From: Paraburkholderia azotifigens | GTDB lineage: Bacteria > Pseudomonadota > Gammaproteobacteria > Burkholderiales > Burkholderiaceae | DNA: 64,000 nt | Reading direction: 5' to 3' | Assembly: GCF_007995085.1 (NCBI RefSeq) | Contig: NZ_VOQS01000003.1 | Location: forward strand, 2,170,001-2,234,000 | Shown here: positions 63,414 to 64,000 of the stretch, piece by piece | Layout of the letters: every line of letters starts with the position of its first letter | How positions within the stretch are numbered: the first letter of the stretch is position 1 | The notes under the pieces: model-generated | Database searches by the model: none | Seen by the model: the letters and a program-made list of their open reading frames with translations, nothing else | What the model was told of the DNA's origin: nothing | Position numbers and translations under genes: made by a program

Positions 63414-64000
63414 ATGGCCACACGCCCAACCACAACACCGCCCGCCACAGACGAAGACAACGTCGAGGACCGCATTTACGCGTCGATCACTACGGCGCTG
63501 CTCGAAGGCCGCCTGCGCCCGGGCGCGCAGCTCGTCGAACGCGATCTCGCGGCCGCGTTCGGCTGCACGCGCGGCGCGCTGCGCAAGGTGCTCGCGCGGC
63601 TCGGCTTCGAAGGCAAGCTCGTGCTGGAAGCGAATCGCGGCGCGTTCGTGCCGTCGCCGTCGGAGGAGGACGTGCGGGAGGTTTATCGCGCGCGGCAGAT
63701 CGTCGAGGCGGGTATCGTCACGGCGCTGTGCGGCGCGCTGTCGGCGCAGGACAGGCGCGCGCTGAAGGCGCATGTCGCCAGCGAGAAGAAGGCGCTGAAG
63801 AGTGAGCGCGTCGACGAGCAGGTGCGGCTCGCCGGGCACTTTCATGTGCTGCTGACGCAGATCGCGGGCGGCGCGGAGTTGCAGGGTTTCGTCGCGCAAC
63901 TGGTTGCGAAGACGGAACTGTACAAGGCGCTTTACGATCCGTCGAAAGGCACGACGTGCTCCGCCGACGAACATGCGCAATTGATCGAAGCGCTCGACGC
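63414..64000 (+). CDS. GntR-family regulator with FCD domain, 3' end outside the window
   Basis: The first 195 codons are present; the gene runs off the right edge. Residues about 18-85: winged helix of the GntR type (EDRIYASITTALLEGRLRPGAQLVERDLAAAFGCTRGALRKVLARLGFEGKLVLEANRGAFV), followed by an all-helical FCD-type ligand domain (EVYRARQIVEAGIV, then HFHVLLTQIAGG with the metal-binding His pattern). Divergent from the CynX-type gene, with two palindromic operators between them. Start ATG at 63414. Confidence 0.85.
   Translation, partial: MATRPTTTPPATDEDNVEDRIYASITTALLEGRLRPGAQLVERDLAAAFGCTRGALRKVLARLGFEGKLVLEANRGAFVPSPSEEDVREVYRARQIVEAGIVTALCGALSAQDRRALKAHVASEKKALKSERVDEQVRLAGHFHVLLTQIAGGAELQGFVAQLVAKTELYKALYDPSKGTTCSADEHAQLIEALD

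Overview
The window is GC-rich, densely packed DNA whose gene content (puu polyamine genes, a liu leucine operon with a TetR regulator, non-phosphorylating sugar-acid pathways, NasTS, many LysR and MFS genes) fits a Burkholderiaceae bacterium, most likely Paraburkholderia or Caballeronia. That assignment is an inference from gene families. No rRNA, tRNA, CRISPR array or transposase gene was recognised.

Layout. 1-7.5 kb: putrescine catabolism (aminotransferase, puuA, puuD, a PuuR-like regulator, puuC) and a MarR/MFS pair. 7.6-12.5 kb: glycine-zipper lipoprotein, DHA2 exporter with divergent LysR, PRC-barrel protein, TetR regulator. 12.8-18.5 kb: liuABCD for leucine/isovalerate breakdown. 18.5-31.5 kb: mixed housekeeping and envelope genes (glycosyltransferase, lipoproteins, acyltransferase, desaturase, CDP-diacylglycerol diphosphatase, amidase, ferritin-like protein), with a decayed adhesin remnant near 20.8 kb. 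31.7-37.8 kb: a candidate small RNA, then a four-gene island of conflict-type proteins: a membrane TIR protein, a pesticin-like lysozyme, a CHAT (caspase-like) protease and a protein of unknown family. 38.1-50.5 kb: oxidative L-rhamnose catabolism with an ABC importer. 50.5-54.6 kb: an orphan response regulator, a secreted His/Lys-rich peptide and an arabonate-type dehydratase/aldolase-fold pair. 55-59.2 kb: a choline/betaine ABC transporter with a GlxA-type regulator. 59.9-64 kb: NasS/NasT nitrate sensing, a CynX-type MFS transporter and a truncated GntR gene.

Three observations stand out. First, two copies (42489-43327 and about 59208-59949) of a non-coding, nested-palindromic element lie in opposite orientation about 16 kb apart. 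Each sits exactly between two convergent genes, and all four flanking genes change third-position base usage (toward T/G) as they approach the element. Second, the TIR/lysozyme/CHAT/unknown island could be a protease-controlled suicide or lysis module. Third, two sets of operator-like sequences with identical geometry predict regulons: a LysR box at both L-rhamnose operons (38149 and 44341), and 21-bp-spaced TGTCGC direct repeats upstream of both the choline transporter and its GlxA-type regulator (54918 and 57084).

In the L-rhamnose region the genes form a near-complete pathway: mutarotase, L-rhamnose dehydrogenase, lactonase, rhamnonate dehydratase and a 2-keto-3-deoxyrhamnonate dehydrogenase candidate. 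The final hydrolase or aldolase is not visible in the window.
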